DNA of 64,000 nt from contig NZ_BOOF01000010.1 in assembly GCF_016863095.1 (NCBI RefSeq), forward strand, positions 101,263 through 165,262, given 5' to 3'. Each line of letters begins with the position of its first letter. The first letter of the stretch is position 1. The DNA comes from Microbispora siamensis (GTDB taxonomy: Bacteria > Actinomycetota > Actinomycetes > Streptosporangiales > Streptosporangiaceae). Shown piece after piece: positions 1 through 8,758 of the stretch. Under the pieces are notes generated by a model. That model was not told where the DNA came from, searched no databases, and saw only the letters and a program-made list of their open reading frames with translations. The translations under genes and the position numbers were made by a program.

Positions 1-1
1 C

Positions 2-733
2 TCCTACGACCTGTCGTCGCTGCGCTGGATGATCCACGCCGCCGCGCCCTGCCCGGTGCCGGTCAAGTGGCAGATGCTGGAGTGGTGGGGCGACGTGATC
101 TACGAGTACTACGCCGCCACCGAGGGCGGCGGCACGATCGCCACCCCCGAGGACTGGAAGAAGCGGCCGGGCACGGTCGGAAAGGCCTGGCCGGGCAGCG
201 AGCTGCTGATCGTGGACGACGAGCTCGCACCGGTGCCCACGGGCACGCCCGGCACCGTCTACATGAAGATGGGCATCTCCTTCGAGTACAAGGGCGACCC
301 GGAGAAGACCGCGGCCAACCGGTTGCGCGACTACTTCACCGTCGGGGACATCGGCTACCTGGACGAGGACGGCTTCCTGTTCCTCTGCGACCGCAAGGCC
401 GACATGATCATCTCGGGTGGGGCCAACATCTATCCGGCCGAGATCGAAAAGGAGCTCATGGTCCACCCGAAGGTGGCGGACGTGGCCGTGTTCGGCATCC
501 CGGACGACGAGTGGGGCGAGCGGATCATGGCAGTCGTCGAGCCCGCGCCCGGCGCCGTTCCCGGGCAGGAACTGGCCGCGGAGATCGTCCTGTCGCTGGA
601 GGGCCGCCTGGCCCACATGAAGTGGCCGAGCCGGATCGAGTTCATCGACGAGATGCCCCGCGAGCCGAACGGCAAGCTGCTCAAGCGCAAGCTCCGCGCC
701 CCCTACTGGGAAGGCAGGGACCGTGCCATCTGA
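2..733 (+). CDS. Acyl-CoA synthetase, C-terminal part (5' end outside window)
   Basis: This is the last 243 residues of an AMP-forming acyl-CoA synthetase; the frame is open from base 2, so the start lies upstream. Visible motifs are the adenylate-binding YYAATEGGG segment, the hinge motif DRKADMIISGGANIYPAEIE, and the C-terminal catalytic lysine region PNGKLLKRKLR. The ANL family activates a fatty or steroid side-chain acid to its CoA thioester using ATP. The stop overlaps the next gene by 11 bases, so they are cotranscribed with the Ltp-like thiolases downstream, pointing to steroid or similar side-chain catabolism. Substrate cannot be told from this part. It is a different paralogue from the FadD19-like gene at 3854. 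Confidence 0.9.
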   Translation, partial: SYDLSSLRWMIHAAAPCPVPVKWQMLEWWGDVIYEYYAATEGGGTIATPEDWKKRPGTVGKAWPGSELLIVDDELAPVPTGTPGTVYMKMGISFEYKGDPEKTAANRLRDYFTVGDIGYLDEDGFLFLCDRKADMIISGGANIYPAEIEKELMVHPKVADVAVFGIPDDEWGERIMAVVEPAPGAVPGQELAAEIVLSLEGRLAHMKWPSRIEFIDEMPREPNGKLLKRKLRAPYWEGRDRAI

Positions 734-1652
734 CATGTCCGAGGACCTGGTCGCGACGCACGTCCTGGAGTTCCCCGGCGGTTACACCCGGACGACCGGG
801 CCCGTCATCGGGCGGTTCCTCACCGAACTGCGCGACCGGCGGCTCGTCGGGGTCCGTACGGCCGGGGGGCGGGTGCTGGTGCCGCCGCTGGAGTACGACC
901 CGGACACGGGCGAGCCGGTGACCGAGGAGTACGTGGAGGTCGGCCCGGCCGGGACCGTCCAGGCATGGGCCTGGGTCGGCTCCCCGCGCCCCGGCCACCC
1001 GCTCGACCGGCCGTTCGCCTGGGCGATGATCAAACTTGACGGCGCCGACACCGCCCTCGTCCACGCGGTGGACGCCGGGAGCCCGAAGGCGCTGCGGCCG
1101 GGGCTGCGGGTGCGCCCGCGCTGGCGGGCCGCCACCGCCGGGCACATCACCGACATCGAGTGCTTCCTGCCCGAGGTCGCCTCGCTCGTCGCGCCCGTGC
1201 GCGCCGAGTATCGCGTCACGCCGGGCCGGGCGCTCACCCGGTTCCTGGAGGGTGTCCGCGACGGGAGGTTCGTCGGCGCCCGGTGCGCCGAGTGCGCCGC
1301 CGTCTACGTGCCCTACCGCGAGTCGTGCCCCGCGTGCGGCTCGGTCGTCGAGGAGGAGGTGGAGGTCGCCGACACCGGCACGGTCACCACCTTCGCGATC
1401 AACAACCTGCCCGACCCCCGGGCCCCCGAGGTGCCGTTCGTCTCCGCGTACGTGCTGCTGGACGGCGCGGACACCCCGATGATCGCGCTGATCGGCGGGG
1501 TGCCGGCGCACGAGGTGCGGCAGGGCATGCGGGTGCGCGCCGTGTGGGTGCCGCCCGAGGAACGGACGCTGTCGATGACCAACGTGAAGTGGTTCGAGCC
1601 GACCGGGGAGCCGGACGCCGACCTGGACGAGTCCTCGGGAGGTGGTGCCTGA
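723..1652 (+). CDS. Tandem DUF35 / Zn-ribbon OB-fold protein (Rv3521-like)
   Basis: A 309-residue protein with two DUF35-type halves. The C-terminal half (about 170-280) has the zinc ribbon, C188-x2-C191 and C202-x2-C205, followed by the OB fold. The N-terminal half (about 20-150) repeats the fold pattern (helix, strand, 'D/EDGADTA'-like turn) but has no cysteine pairs, so one ribbon is lost. DUF35 proteins partner thiolase-like enzymes, as ChsH2 does with Ltp2 in cholesterol degradation. Size and order (DUF35, Ltp4-like, Ltp3-like) match M. tuberculosis Rv3521-Rv3523 as I recall them. GTG at 723 is chosen because AGGGA sits just upstream; ATG at 735 has no such site. The stop overlaps the next ATG by one base. 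Confidence 0.85.
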   Translation: MPSDMSEDLVATHVLEFPGGYTRTTGPVIGRFLTELRDRRLVGVRTAGGRVLVPPLEYDPDTGEPVTEEYVEVGPAGTVQAWAWVGSPRPGHPLDRPFAWAMIKLDGADTALVHAVDAGSPKALRPGLRVRPRWRAATAGHITDIECFLPEVASLVAPVRAEYRVTPGRALTRFLEGVRDGRFVGARCAECAAVYVPYRESCPACGSVVEEEVEVADTGTVTTFAINNLPDPRAPEVPFVSAYVLLDGADTPMIALIGGVPAHEVRQGMRVRAVWVPPEERTLSMTNVKWFEPTGEPDADLDESSGGGA

Positions 1653-2677
1653 TGCGCGAGGTCGCCGTCGTCGCCTTCGCCCAGACCGTCCACACCGGTC
1701 ACGACACCGGGCTGGCCGAGCCGGAGCTGCTGCTGCCGGTCATCGACGAGGTCAAGCGGGCGACCGGGCTGAAGAGGTTCGGCTTCACGTGTTCCGGCTC
1801 GTGCGACTACCTGGCCGGCGCGCCGTTCTCGTTCGTCTCGGCGCTCGACGCGGTCGGCGCCTGGCCGCCCATCAGCGAGAGCCACGTCGAGATGGACGGC
1901 GCCTTCGCGCTGTACGAGGCGTGGGTGCGGCTCCAGCACGGCGACATCGACACCGCCCTGGTCTACGGCTTCGGCAAGTCGTCGATGTCGGACATCCGGG
2001 AGATCATGACGCTCCAGCTCGACCCGTACTATCTGGCGCCGCTCGGGCTCGACCAGGTGTCGTACGCCGCGCTGCAGGCCTCCGCGGTGAACGCGGACAG
2101 AGCGGCGCTGGACGAGATCGTACGGCGCAGCCGGGCGGACGGCCGGGCCAACCCGTACGCCCTCGACCTGCCGGACCCAGCAGGGGACGAGTTCGAGGTC
2201 GAGCCGCTGCGGCCGTACGATGTCGCACCGGTCACGGACGGGGCGGCGGCCGTGGTGCTGGCCGCCGGCGACCGCGCCCGTGAGCTGGCCGGGCGGCCGG
2301 CCTGGATCACCGGCATCGCGCACCGCGCCGAGCCTCATTACCTGGGCATGCGCGACCTGTCCCGGTCGGTGTCCACGGCCGAGGCGGGCCGGGCGGCCGG
2401 GGTGGGCAAGGGCCCGGTCGACGTGGCCGAACTGCACACCCAGTTCAGCCACGAGGAGCCGATCCTGCGCGAGGCGCTCGGCCTGTCCGGGGACGTCGTG
2501 GTCAACCCGTCGGGCGGGCCGCTCGCGGCCAACCCGGTGATGGCCACCGGCCTGATCCGGATCGGCGAGGCGGCCCGGCGGATCCTCGACGCCGCGGCGG
2601 ACCGCACGGTGGCGCACGCCACCTCCGGGCCGTGCCTGCAGCAGAACCTCGTCGCCGTGCTCGAAACGTCCGCGTAG
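1652..2677 (+). CDS. ltp4: Thiolase-like lipid-transfer protein, Ltp4 type
   Basis: A 341-residue thiolase-superfamily protein. It has the typical C-terminal NPSGGPLAANPVMATG loop of the Ltp group, where the GHP of true thiolases is replaced by ANP. The position of the nucleophilic cysteine appears to be Glu or Asp (ESHVEMDGAFAL), so classical thiolysis is unlikely for this subunit alone. It follows the DUF35 gene with a TGATG overlap and precedes a second thiolase-like gene, which suggests a multi-subunit complex acting on steroid side chains, by analogy with Ltp2-ChsH2. The gene symbol rests on gene order and length, not on a search. Confidence 0.75.
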   Translation: MREVAVVAFAQTVHTGHDTGLAEPELLLPVIDEVKRATGLKRFGFTCSGSCDYLAGAPFSFVSALDAVGAWPPISESHVEMDGAFALYEAWVRLQHGDIDTALVYGFGKSSMSDIREIMTLQLDPYYLAPLGLDQVSYAALQASAVNADRAALDEIVRRSRADGRANPYALDLPDPAGDEFEVEPLRPYDVAPVTDGAAAVVLAAGDRARELAGRPAWITGIAHRAEPHYLGMRDLSRSVSTAEAGRAAGVGKGPVDVAELHTQFSHEEPILREALGLSGDVVVNPSGGPLAANPVMATGLIRIGEAARRILDAAADRTVAHATSGPCLQQNLVAVLETSA

Positions 2678-2686
2678 GGAGTCACC

Positions 2687-3835
2687 GTGGGAAACCGCTG
2701 TGCCGTCATCGGCGTGGGCCAGACCCGCTACCAGACCAGGCGGCGGGACGTGTCGCTCGCCGGGCTGGTCCGCGAGGCCGCCCTGCGGGCACTGGAGGAC
2801 GCCGGCCTGACGTTCGCCGACATCGACGCCGTCGTCATCGGCAAGGCCCCCGACCTGTTCGAGGGCGTGATGATGCCGGAGGCGTACCTCGCCGACGCGC
2901 TCGGCGCGGCCGGCAAGCCGGTGATGCGCGTGCACACGGCGGGCTCGGTCGGCGGCTCGACCGCGCTCGTCGGCGCGTCGCTGGTCCAGGGCGGCGTGCA
3001 CGGGCGGGTGCTGGTGGTCGCCTTCGAGAAGCAGTCGGAGTCGAACGCCACCTGGGCCCTGTCCACGCACCTGCCCTTCAACGCCTCCCTGGTCGTGGGC
3101 GCGGGCGGCTACTTCGCGCCGCACATCAGGGAGTACATGCGCAGGTCGGGCGCGCCCGACCACATCGGCACGCTGGTCGCGGTCAAGGACCGGCTGAACG
3201 CGCTGAAGAACCCGTACGCCCACCTGCGCATTCCCGGGATCAACCGGGAGATGGTCGAGTCGACCCCGATGCTGTGGGAGCCGATCCGTTATCTGGAGAC
3301 CTGCCCGTCGTCGGACGGCGCCTGCGCGATCGTGCTCGCGGCCGAGGACAAGGTGACCGGCACGCCCGCCTGGATCCACGGCACGGCGATGCGCTCGGAG
3401 CCCATCATGCTGGCGGGCCGAGACGTCGTCAGCCCGCGGGCCGGCCGCGACTGCGCCGCCGACGTCTACCGCCAGGCCGGGGTCACCGACCCGCGCCGGG
3501 AGATCGACGTCGCCGAGGTCTACGTCCCGTTCTCCTGGTATGAGCCGATGTGGCTGGAGAACCTCGGCTTCGCCGCCGAAGGGGAGGGCTGGAAGCTCAC
3601 CGAGGCCGGATGCACGGCCCTCGACGGCGACACCCCGTGGAACGCCTCCGGCGGCGTGCTGTCGTCCAACCCGATCGGGGCCTCCGGCCTCATCCGCTTC
3701 GCCGAGGCGGCGCTCCAGGTGCGGGGCATGGCGGGGGAGCACCAGGTCGAGGGGGCGCGCCTCGCGCTCGGTCACGCGTACGGCGGAGGCGCCCAGTTCT
3801 TCGCGATGTGGATCGTCGGCAGCAGCAAACCCTGA
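2687..3835 (+). CDS. ltp3: Thiolase-like lipid-transfer protein, Ltp3 type
   Basis: A 382-residue thiolase-superfamily protein beginning MGNRCAVIGVGQTRY, typical of the SCP-x/Ltp group. The expected nucleophile position reads HTAGSVGGST, giving Ser in place of Cys, and the C-terminal loop is NASGGVLSSNPIGASG, again without the GHP histidine. The end (LGHAYGGGAQFFAMWIV) is a conserved Ltp3 feature. The GTG start at 2687 follows a GGGAG site and lies nine bases after ltp4. With its neighbours it probably forms the carbon-carbon cleaving or lipid-binding part of a steroid side-chain pathway. Precise reaction is not known to me. Confidence 0.78.
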   Translation: MGNRCAVIGVGQTRYQTRRRDVSLAGLVREAALRALEDAGLTFADIDAVVIGKAPDLFEGVMMPEAYLADALGAAGKPVMRVHTAGSVGGSTALVGASLVQGGVHGRVLVVAFEKQSESNATWALSTHLPFNASLVVGAGGYFAPHIREYMRRSGAPDHIGTLVAVKDRLNALKNPYAHLRIPGINREMVESTPMLWEPIRYLETCPSSDGACAIVLAAEDKVTGTPAWIHGTAMRSEPIMLAGRDVVSPRAGRDCAADVYRQAGVTDPRREIDVAEVYVPFSWYEPMWLENLGFAAEGEGWKLTEAGCTALDGDTPWNASGGVLSSNPIGASGLIRFAEAALQVRGMAGEHQVEGARLALGHAYGGGAQFFAMWIVGSSKP

Positions 3836-3853
3836 GCGCGGGAGGTCCGCCGG

Positions 3854-5494
3854 ATGGAGTTCAACCACGCCGATCTTTTCGAGGGGCTCGCCGACGCCAT
3901 CGGGGACCGCGTGGCGGTGGTCTGCGGCGACGACCGCCTGACCTACGCCGAGCTCGACGCCCACGCCAACCGGCTCGCCCACCACCTGGCGGCGCATGGC
4001 GTCGGCCACGGCACGCACGTGGGCATGCAGCTCTACAACGGGGTGGAGTACGTCGCGGCCCTGCTGGCGACGCTGAAGCTGCGGGCCGTGCCGGTCAACG
4101 TCAACTACCGGTACGTCGAGTCGGAGCTGCTGTACCTCTACCGGGACTCCGGCGTCGCGGCCCTGGTCTTCGACGTGGAGTTCGACGACCGGGTCGCGGC
4201 CGTGGCCGCGCAGGTCCCCGGGCTGCGCCACCTCGTCGCCGTCGGCGGCCCCACCGCCGTGCCGGGCGCGGTGCCGTACGAGGAGGCGGTGGCGGGGCAG
4301 CCGGAGGGCCGGGGGTTCCCGCCCCGGTCCGGCGACGACGTGTACGTCATCTACACCGGCGGCACGACCGGCATGCCCAAGGGCGTGATGTGGCGGTCGG
4401 AGGACCTGTTCTACGCCTTCGGGGGCGGCAACCCGTACGGCGAGCCGCTGAAGACGCCGGAGGCGGTGATCGAGCAGGCGCGCGGCGCGGCGTCGCCGAT
4501 CGTCATGATGACGGCGGCCCCGCTGATGCACGGCGCGGCGCAGGTGGGCACCTTCATCGCCTGGTGGATGGGAGGCACGATGGTGTACGTCCGCAGGTTC
4601 GACGCGGCCGCCGTGCTGCGCGCGATCGAGCGGGAGAAGGTCGTCAGCCTGAACATCACCGGCGACGCGATGGCCCGCCCGCTCGCCGACGAGATCGCCG
4701 CCGGCTCCTACGACCTGTCGTCGCTGTTCGCGCTCAGCTCGACCGGCGCGATCCTCAGCGGGGCCGTACGCGCCCGGCTGGAGGAACTGCTGCCCGGCAG
4801 GATGATCCTCGACAACTTCGGCTCGACCGAGTCCGGATACACGGCGTCCGCCGTCGACGGGTCGTCGCCCGAGTCGGGCCTGCGCTACCGGCCCAACGCC
4901 AACGCCTGCGTGGCCGTGCTGGACGAGACGCTGACCCCGGTCGAGCCGGGCTCGGGGCGGATCGGCACGGTGGCGAGGAGCGGCCGGATCGCATCCGGCT
5001 ACCACAACGACCCGGACAAGACCGCCCGCACCTTCGTGATCGACGCCCACGGTGTCCGGTGGCTGCTCACCGGCGACCTCGCCACGGTCGAGGAGGACGG
5101 CACGATCCGCATCCTCGGCCGCGGATCCCAGTGCATCAACACCGGTGGGGAGAAGGTCTTTCCCGAGGAGGTCGAGGCGGTGCTCAAGGGGCATCCCGCC
5201 GTGTTCGACGCCGTGGTCACCGGCCTCCCCGACGAACGCTGGGGCTCGCGGGTCGCGGCCGTCGTCCAGCCGTACGACGGGACCGCGCCGACGGCGGAGC
5301 AGCTCGACGCCCACTGCCGCTCCCGGCTGTCGGGCTACAAGGTGCCGCGGACCTACGCGTTCGTGGAGGAGATCCTCCGCTCCCCGGCGGGCAAGGCCGA
5401 CTACCGGTGGGCCGGTCAGGTGGCCGCCGCCGCATCTCGCCCGGCCGCATCTCAGCCGGCCGAGCGTCGGCCGGCCGCGCGTCAGCCGGAGTAG
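3854..5494 (+). CDS. fadD19: FadD19-like steroid acyl-CoA synthetase
   Basis: A 546-residue AMP-forming acyl-CoA synthetase. P-loop-like YTGGTTGMPKGVMWR is at about 168-182, NFGSTESG at about 317, the hinge region GRGSQCINTGGEKVFPEE at about 419, and the catalytic lysine in RSPAGKADYRWAG near 515. These segments closely follow M. tuberculosis FadD19, which activates C26/C24 cholesterol side-chain acids. It is the last gene of the forward steroid operon. The final 23 residues are a low-complexity Ala/Ser/Arg/Pro tail encoded by short GC-rich repeats, beyond the normal end. Its 3' end overlaps the convergent gene at 5482 by 13 bases. Confidence 0.85.
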   Translation: MEFNHADLFEGLADAIGDRVAVVCGDDRLTYAELDAHANRLAHHLAAHGVGHGTHVGMQLYNGVEYVAALLATLKLRAVPVNVNYRYVESELLYLYRDSGVAALVFDVEFDDRVAAVAAQVPGLRHLVAVGGPTAVPGAVPYEEAVAGQPEGRGFPPRSGDDVYVIYTGGTTGMPKGVMWRSEDLFYAFGGGNPYGEPLKTPEAVIEQARGAASPIVMMTAAPLMHGAAQVGTFIAWWMGGTMVYVRRFDAAAVLRAIEREKVVSLNITGDAMARPLADEIAAGSYDLSSLFALSSTGAILSGAVRARLEELLPGRMILDNFGSTESGYTASAVDGSSPESGLRYRPNANACVAVLDETLTPVEPGSGRIGTVARSGRIASGYHNDPDKTARTFVIDAHGVRWLLTGDLATVEEDGTIRILGRGSQCINTGGEKVFPEEVEAVLKGHPAVFDAVVTGLPDERWGSRVAAVVQPYDGTAPTAEQLDAHCRSRLSGYKVPRTYAFVEEILRSPAGKADYRWAGQVAAAASRPAASQPAERRPAARQPE

Positions 5495-6468
5495 GCGGCG
5501 GCGAGGGCGTGGAAGACCTCCTTCGGCTCCCGTCCGCCGTCCTTCAGCAGCCGTACCACCCCGTAGGAGGACATGTCGAGGTCGCCGCGCGGGTCCGGGT
5601 CGTACGTCGTGCCGTAGCCGGCGAAGGTGAACCAGAAGGCGCTGTCCACGCCCTCCTCCTCGAACACGCTGAGCAGTTCGCGCAGGTAGCGGACCTGCTC
5701 ACCCTCGTCGCGGCGGTAGTCGCCGTCCAGCCGGGGCGGATCCACGGTGTAGTCCACGATGGCCCACGCCATGCCGCCACGTGCGCCTGCCCCTGTGTAG
5801 GCGCACGTGCCGAACTCGGTGACCGCCACCGGCTTGCCGTACCGGAAGCGGGAGCGCAGCTCCTCGCGGTAGGTCGCGGCGTTGCGCCGGTCGCGGTAGG
5901 CGTCCACGGCGACGATGTCGAACGGGCTCCAGTCGACGTCCTCCCAGTCGCCCGAGGCGTACGTCACCCGCCCGCCGAAGACCTCGCGGGCGGCCTCGGC
6001 GGTCTCGGCCAGGAAGGGGTTCAGCCGCGCGGGGATCTCGGCGAACCGGGCGTGCAGCTCGGCATCCCCCTTGCCGAGCGCGGCCATGCGGTCGAAGAAG
6101 GTCTCCCCGGGCAGGAAGCCGGCGCAGAAGATGCTCAGCTCGCACCCCGTCACGAGCACCACCTCCGCGCCGTCGCGCCGCACCTCCTCGGCCCGCTCGG
6201 CGCATTCCGCGAAGTACGGCGCGAGCTCCCGCGTGGTCATCTCGCAGGGGAAGGGCGCGAACCACACCTCAAGCCCCGCGTCTGCGGCGTGCCGCGCGGC
6301 GACGCTGAGCCGTTCGGGATGCCCGCCGGTGATGCGGACGGCCGTGCAGTGCAGCTCGTCGGCGATGACGCGCATCTCCGCGCGGACCGTCTCCGGGTCG
6401 AACGTCTCCCGGCTGATGTGCCCGCCCGGCAGGAATCCGGTGTCGTAGTTGATGCCCCTGCCTCTCAT
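5482..6468 (-). CDS. TIM-barrel glycosyl-hydrolase-like protein (sometimes labelled abortive infection protein)
   Basis: A 328-residue protein without a signal peptide. It starts MRGRGINYDTGF and shows alternating strand/helix segments with acidic residues at strand ends (VTGCELSIF, FDIVAVDAY, VAVTEFG), the pattern of a glycoside-hydrolase (beta/alpha)8 barrel with possible catalytic Glu in TEFG. Similar actinobacterial proteins carry the label abortive infection or abortive phage infection protein; I know of no experiment supporting that, and nothing nearby looks like a defence system. ATG at 6468 overlaps the stop of the membrane-protein gene upstream (ATGA), so the two are coupled. Cytoplasmic by sequence; substrate unknown. 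Confidence 0.7.
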   Translation of the reverse strand: MRGRGINYDTGFLPGGHISRETFDPETVRAEMRVIADELHCTAVRITGGHPERLSVAARHAADAGLEVWFAPFPCEMTTRELAPYFAECAERAEEVRRDGAEVVLVTGCELSIFCAGFLPGETFFDRMAALGKGDAELHARFAEIPARLNPFLAETAEAAREVFGGRVTYASGDWEDVDWSPFDIVAVDAYRDRRNAATYREELRSRFRYGKPVAVTEFGTCAYTGAGARGGMAWAIVDYTVDPPRLDGDYRRDEGEQVRYLRELLSVFEEEGVDSAFWFTFAGYGTTYDPDPRGDLDMSSYGVVRLLKDGGREPKEVFHALAAAYSG

Positions 6469-7148
6469 CGCGCGTCCCTCGCCTCGATGCCGACCATCGT
6501 CATGATCGGCCCGGAGCCGAACGCGCCCGCGACCAGGAGCCCCACCGCGAGGGCGGCGATCAGCAGCACGTTGGACAGCCAGACCATGGTGGACACCGGC
6601 AGCGTGAACGCGCCGATCAGCCGGGCCACGCAGTCGGCGAGCAGCGCCCCGCCCCAGATGCCGGTGAAGCGGCGCTCGGCGCGGCGGAACCGGGCGGAGC
6701 CCGCGAGCCGTTCCCAGGCGGCCTCCCGCACCGCGTTCCCCCGGGTGATGAAGGCGCGCATGCCCGGGGTCATCACCGGGCGCGCGGTGAACGCCGAGAG
6801 CATCATGAACAGGCTGATCACGCCGCTGAGGGCGGAGTCCTTGGCGATCATCATGCGGGCGTCGCCGGTGACGAAGCTCAGTGCGATGCCCGCCACGTTC
6901 ACCGCCAGAGTCAGCCCGGCCAGCCCGTTCAGGCTGCGGTCCCTGACGATCCCGGCGACCACCCGGACGGCCGGGATCACGCCGCTCACGCCCAGCGCGG
7001 CGACCTCGCTCGTACCGAACGCGCCGTGCAGGAGGTAGTAGCACGCCATCGGCGCGGCGACGTCGAGCGCCAGCGGCGTGAGCATCGTGCCGAGGTTGCT
7101 CCGCCGGGGCTGCTCGGCTCTCGCCGGGGCGGTCAGGGTCTGGGTCAT
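6465..7148 (-). CDS. VC0807-type multi-pass membrane protein
   Basis: A 227-residue integral membrane protein with about six hydrophobic segments (near 20-45, 50-75, 85-110, 115-135, 165-190 and 195-220). It resembles the uncharacterised VC0807 family, whose members often have intracellular-septation-like folds. It is the first gene of a two-gene reverse operon and overlaps the TIM-barrel gene downstream by four bases. A GGAG site (GAGGAGCCG) stands before the ATG at 7148. Function is unknown. Confidence 0.75.
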   Translation of the reverse strand: MTQTLTAPARAEQPRRSNLGTMLTPLALDVAAPMACYYLLHGAFGTSEVAALGVSGVIPAVRVVAGIVRDRSLNGLAGLTLAVNVAGIALSFVTGDARMMIAKDSALSGVISLFMMLSAFTARPVMTPGMRAFITRGNAVREAAWERLAGSARFRRAERRFTGIWGGALLADCVARLIGAFTLPVSTMVWLSNVLLIAALAVGLLVAGAFGSGPIMTMVGIEARDAR

Positions 7149-7255
7149 CGGCTCCTCCAGCGCGTCTTCGTGTACGCGTCAAGCGTCTCGAAAGCCGGAG
7201 GAGCCGGGCAGATTCAGCGATCCCGTTTGCGGCAGTACAAATGTCCCGGTCGCCG

Positions 7256-7894
7256 TCAGAGCTTCTTGGCGCCCTCGGTCGCGAGCGCCGCCACGGCGCC
7301 GAGGCCGAGGTAGACGACGCCGCTGCCCCGGTCGAGCCGCCGCCGGGCCCGTGCCGAGGAGCGCAGCCGCCCGGCGAGGACCGAGGCCAGCAGCGCGTAC
7401 GTGCCGTCGCTGGCCATGCCGAGCGCGACCCACACGGCCCCGAGCACCAGCACCTGTGGCGCCACGGGACCGCGGGCCGGATCGATGAACTGCGGCAGGA
7501 AGGCGAGGAAGAACATGGCCGTCTTGGGGTTCAGCACGTTGACCACGAACCCCTCGCCGAACAGCCGGCGGGGCGAGGCCACCTTGACCTGGGCGTCCTC
7601 CGCCTCGGACCGCCGCATGAGCTTGCGGACGCCCAGGTAGACGAGGTAGGCCGCGCCCAGGTACTTCACGACGGCGAACGCCGTGGCCGAGGCGGCGAGC
7701 AGCGCGGTGATCCCGAACGCCGCGGCGGCGATGTGGACCAGCGAACCGGCGTGGACGCCGAGGACCGACACCAGGCCCGCCGTACGGCCCTGGGCCACGC
7801 TGCGGGTGACGATGTAGAGCACGGCGGGTCCGGGGACCAGGAGCAGCGCCAGCGTGGCGGCCGCGAACAGGGCGAGCGTGGGCAGAGTCGGCAT
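7256..7894 (-). CDS. LysE-family amino acid exporter
   Basis: A 212-residue membrane protein of the LysE/RhtB translocator family: first helix LFAAATLALLLVPGPAVLYIV with the family's PGP motif, then GFVVNVLNPKTAMFFLAFLPQF, the conserved NPK segment near 110-130, and six predicted helices in all. Such proteins export amino acids or small amines from the cytoplasm. An upstream ATG at 7930 would add 12 residues that do not fit the family, so ATG 7894 is preferred; neither start has a strong ribosome site. It lies 42 bases behind map on the same strand and may be read through from it. Confidence 0.85.
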   Translation of the reverse strand: MPTLPTLALFAAATLALLLVPGPAVLYIVTRSVAQGRTAGLVSVLGVHAGSLVHIAAAAFGITALLAASATAFAVVKYLGAAYLVYLGVRKLMRRSEAEDAQVKVASPRRLFGEGFVVNVLNPKTAMFFLAFLPQFIDPARGPVAPQVLVLGAVWVALGMASDGTYALLASVLAGRLRSSARARRRLDRGSGVVYLGLGAVAALATEGAKKL

Positions 7895-7936
7895 GGCTCG
7901 GATGCTACGGACACCGGGCCATTCCGGCATGTGAAT

Positions 7937-8704
7937 TTAGAGCGCGGTCAGCACGCGGGGGCCGTCCTCGGTGATCGCGATGGTGTGCTCCATGTGGGCG
8001 GCCCGGCTGCCGTCCACGGAGTGCAGCGTCCAGCCGTCGGCCGCCGTGTGGTAGCCGTCCCGGCCTCCGGCGATGAACATCGGCTCGATGGCCAGGGCGA
8101 GGCCGTGCCGCAGGGGGTAGCCCCGGCCGGGCCTGCCGTGGTTCGGCACCGACGGGTCCTCGTGCATGCGGCGGCCGATGCCGTGGCCGCCGAAGTCCCT
8201 GGGCATGCCGTATCCGGCCTCCTGGGCGATCGCGCCGATCGCCGCGGAGATGTCCCCGATGCGGTTGCCCACGGTCGCGGCGGCGATCCCGGCCTCCAGC
8301 GCCCGGCGCGTGGTGTCGACGAGTTCCAGGTCGCCGGGCCGCGGCGTGCCCACGATGAACGTGACGGCGGCGTCGGCCGCCCAGCCGTCCAGTATCGCGC
8401 CGCAGTCGACGCCGACGACGTCCCCGTCCCGCAGCCGGTAATCGGTCGGGATGCCGTGCACGATCGCGTCGTTGACGGACACGCAGATCACGGCGGGGAA
8501 CGGGGTCGGCGCGAAGTGCGGCCGATAGCCGAGGAACGGGGAGCTCGCCCCGGCCTCGCGCAGCACCTCCCGCGCCGTCTCGTCCAGGTCGGTGAGCCGC
8601 ACTCCGATGGCCGCGGTTTTCCGTACGGCGTCGAGCGCGCGGGCCACCACGCGCCCCGCCTCCCGCATCGCGTCCAGCGCGGCGTCGGTCTTGATTTCCA
8701 CCAT
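7937..8704 (-). CDS. map: Type I methionine aminopeptidase
   Basis: A 255-residue type I methionine aminopeptidase that removes the initiator methionine from new proteins. The metal ligands are in place: GVDCGAILDGW AAD(A) with the two Asp, GHGIGRRMHEDP with His, and EPMF and EHTI with the two Glu. It lacks the N-terminal zinc-finger extension. The essential map copy of actinobacteria normally sits in the secY-adk-map ribosomal region; here the gene stands alone, facing an XRE regulator, so this is probably an extra paralogue. ATG at 8704 is preceded by GGGAGGGC. A palindrome lies in the 54-base space to the XRE gene. Confidence 0.93.
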   Translation of the reverse strand: MVEIKTDAALDAMREAGRVVARALDAVRKTAAIGVRLTDLDETAREVLREAGASSPFLGYRPHFAPTPFPAVICVSVNDAIVHGIPTDYRLRDGDVVGVDCGAILDGWAADAAVTFIVGTPRPGDLELVDTTRRALEAGIAAATVGNRIGDISAAIGAIAQEAGYGMPRDFGGHGIGRRMHEDPSVPNHGRPGRGYPLRHGLALAIEPMFIAGGRDGYHTAADGWTLHSVDGSRAAHMEHTIAITEDGPRVLTAL

Positions 8705-8735
8705 GACATGCCCTCCCGGGGTGGCACCAATAACT

Positions 8736-8745
8736 ATACCGGTAT
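8736..8745. promoter_or_regulatory. Candidate operator between map and XRE gene
   Basis: ATACCGGTAT is a perfect 10-base palindrome and is extended outward by ACT and AGT with a single extra T on the right. It sits in an AT-rich patch in the middle of the 54-base divergent spacer, where it would cover both promoters. Likely bound by the XRE protein beside it; by inspection only. Confidence 0.45.
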
Positions 8746-8758
8746 TAGTATCACGGTC

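Noticed and set aside
1313..5314. Reverse-strand open frame of 1333 codons opposite the steroid operon
   Set aside because: Composition is Arg/Gly/His-rich without any family motif; it is the antisense shadow of codon-biased forward genes with clear domains.
5482..6468. Reading the TIM-barrel gene as a phage-defence gene
   Set aside because: Only the database-style name suggests it. No toxin, nuclease, sensor or other defence gene is next to it.
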